NCBI GenBank assembly: GCA_007135795.1
Contig: SLIE01000211.1
Span: forward strand, 1 to 6,132
Direction of reading: 5' to 3'
Source: Desulfobacterales bacterium
GTDB taxonomy: Bacteria > Desulfobacterota > Desulfobacteria > Desulfobacterales > Desulfosalsimonadaceae
Length of the DNA: 6,132 nucleotides
The notes under the pieces were generated by a model that saw only the letters and a list, made by a program, of their open reading frames with translations, did not search any database and was not told where the DNA came from. Below are positions 5,150 through 6,132 of this stretch, piece by piece; the stretch's first letter is position 1; each line of letters opens with the position of its first letter. The position numbers and the translations under genes were made by a program.

Positions 5150-6132
5150 ATGAATGAGGAAAATAAAAATACCCTCCACCCCGGAACCAATATTTCATTT
5201 CCCGACCCAAAACAAATCCGCGAACAAGCAGAGCAAAAAGCGCAATCCCTTCCACCCCCCAATCTCGCTCACATAACGCGCGAAGAAATAGAATTGATGG
5301 TTCGTGAATTGCATGTAAATCAACTCGCGGCGGATTTGCAAATCGAGCAGTTGCGCAACCAGCTTGAAAAAAGAGATGAGCAGGCTGTGTTATTCAGGAT
5401 CGTCACCGAAAACATGCTGGACATGCTTGCGCTGACCGATATGAAAGGCAACATCCTCTTTGCCGGAAAATCACATGAAATCCTTGGTTACGAACTTGGT
5501 GACCTGATTGGAAAAAATGTGATGGATTTTGTACACCCCGCGGACCTTCCTCATATATTGGAGGACTTTGCCGAATTTGTGGCAATGGATCATCCTCGTA
5601 GAGTCGAATATCGATACAGGCGCAAAGATGGCTCTTACCTCTGGCTTGAAACCTGGGGAAATTTTATTGCAGATGAAAATGGGATACCTGAAAAAATCGT
5701 ATTCAGTTCAAGAGATATTACCGAGCGCAAGCAGGCGGAGGAAAAGGTTTCCGACCTCAACCAATTTTTTAGTTCTACCATAGAGGGTCTCTCTTATCAC
5801 ATAGCAGTGCTGGACCAACAAGGAACAGTAATTTTGGTTAATAGAGCATGGCGCGAGTTCGCACAATCCAACGGTATTTCCGCACAGCAGGTGTCAGAAG
5901 GAGCCGACTATCTGGCCGTGTGCTCCGATGCCCACGGTGATAACGCCGAAGAGGCCGGAGCCTTCGCCGAAGCTATCCGTGCTATTATTTCCGGAGTAAG
6001 TGATTTCTATAGTCTGGAGTACCCATGCCATTCACCGGACAAGAAACGATGGTTCACAGGCAAAGTAACACCTTTTTTGGAGGATGCTCCCCGGAGAGTG
6101 GTGGTTGGTCACGAGGACATCACCGATCGTAA
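5150..6132 (+). CDS. Tandem PAS-domain sensor protein (3' end outside window)
   Basis: The frame is open from ATG 5150 to the right edge (327 full codons). Residues 1-40 are polar and proline-containing, with KQIREQAEQKAQ. Residues 41-78 (ITREEIELMVRELHVNQLAA then DLQIEQLRNQLEK) form a probable coiled coil resembling the N-terminal module of many deltaproteobacterial PAS sensors (LSPEE...HELRVHQIELEMQNEELR). PAS1 spans about 80-192: TENMLDMLALTDMKGNILF, ILGYELGDLIGKNVMDFVHP, the PAC segment VEYRYRRKDGSYLWLETWG and the exit motif SSRDITERKQAEE. PAS2 spans about 204-327 (STIEGLSYHIAVLDQQGTVI to VVVGHEDITDR) and ends with the same D-I-T-[ED]-R exit motif. No membrane segment is present, so the sensor is probably cytoplasmic. 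The output domain (kinase, GGDEF or other) is beyond the edge. No His, Cys or other cofactor-binding residue stands out enough to name the signal. Confidence 0.9.
   Translation, partial: MNEENKNTLHPGTNISFPDPKQIREQAEQKAQSLPPPNLAHITREEIELMVRELHVNQLAADLQIEQLRNQLEKRDEQAVLFRIVTENMLDMLALTDMKGNILFAGKSHEILGYELGDLIGKNVMDFVHPADLPHILEDFAEFVAMDHPRRVEYRYRRKDGSYLWLETWGNFIADENGIPEKIVFSSRDITERKQAEEKVSDLNQFFSSTIEGLSYHIAVLDQQGTVILVNRAWREFAQSNGISAQQVSEGADYLAVCSDAHGDNAEEAGAFAEAIRAIISGVSDFYSLEYPCHSPDKKRWFTGKVTPFLEDAPRRVVVGHEDITDR

Overview
The window looks like an accessory stretch of a mid-GC, gram-negative chromosome. The best guess is a deltaproteobacterial (Desulfobacterota) anaerobe. That inference rests on gene content: a HisKA_3-type hybrid kinase, a PAS sensor with a characteristic coiled N-terminus, a six-heme c-type cytochrome, a GLUG-repeat lipoprotein and an exported DsrE-like protein. 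No rRNA, tRNA, CRISPR array or recognisable transposase was found.

Layout. At 1-1093 (+) is the 3' part of a hybrid sensor kinase (HisKA_3, HATPase_c, receiver); its start lies left of the window. At 1094-1506 there is no intact gene, but 1356-1484 (+) encodes the opening of a PAS domain that stops abruptly, a stranded fragment of another sensor gene. At 1507-2168 (-) is a small GLUG-repeat lipoprotein gene. Its signal peptide and its body lie in different frames, separated by a -1 shift that is best placed at an A5 run (2080-2084 on the plus strand). At 2382-3638 (+) is an intact exported six-heme cytochrome c with a strong Shine-Dalgarno. At 3639-4171 is a gene-free convergent spacer holding a 14-bp stem-loop (3687-3737). 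At 4172-4618 (-) is an intact Sec-exported DsrE-family protein. At 4619-5149 is an AT-rich spacer with at most one doubtful 40-codon ORF. At 5150-6132 (+) is the 5' part of a tandem PAS sensor that runs off the right edge.

How the pieces relate. The two intact central genes (cytochrome and DsrE-like protein) both act outside the cytoplasmic membrane and are convergent, so they are not one operon. A shared role in sulfur or electron transfer is only a guess. The flanking signalling genes are on the plus strand but too far apart to be co-transcribed with certainty. The PAS stump, the frame-split lipoprotein and long gene-poor spacers suggest that 1.1-2.2 kb and 3.6-4.2 kb have undergone rearrangement and decay. 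I do not see a convincing new multi-gene system. The most informative oddities are the frame-split lipoprotein, the PAS stump and the convergent-spacer stem-loop.
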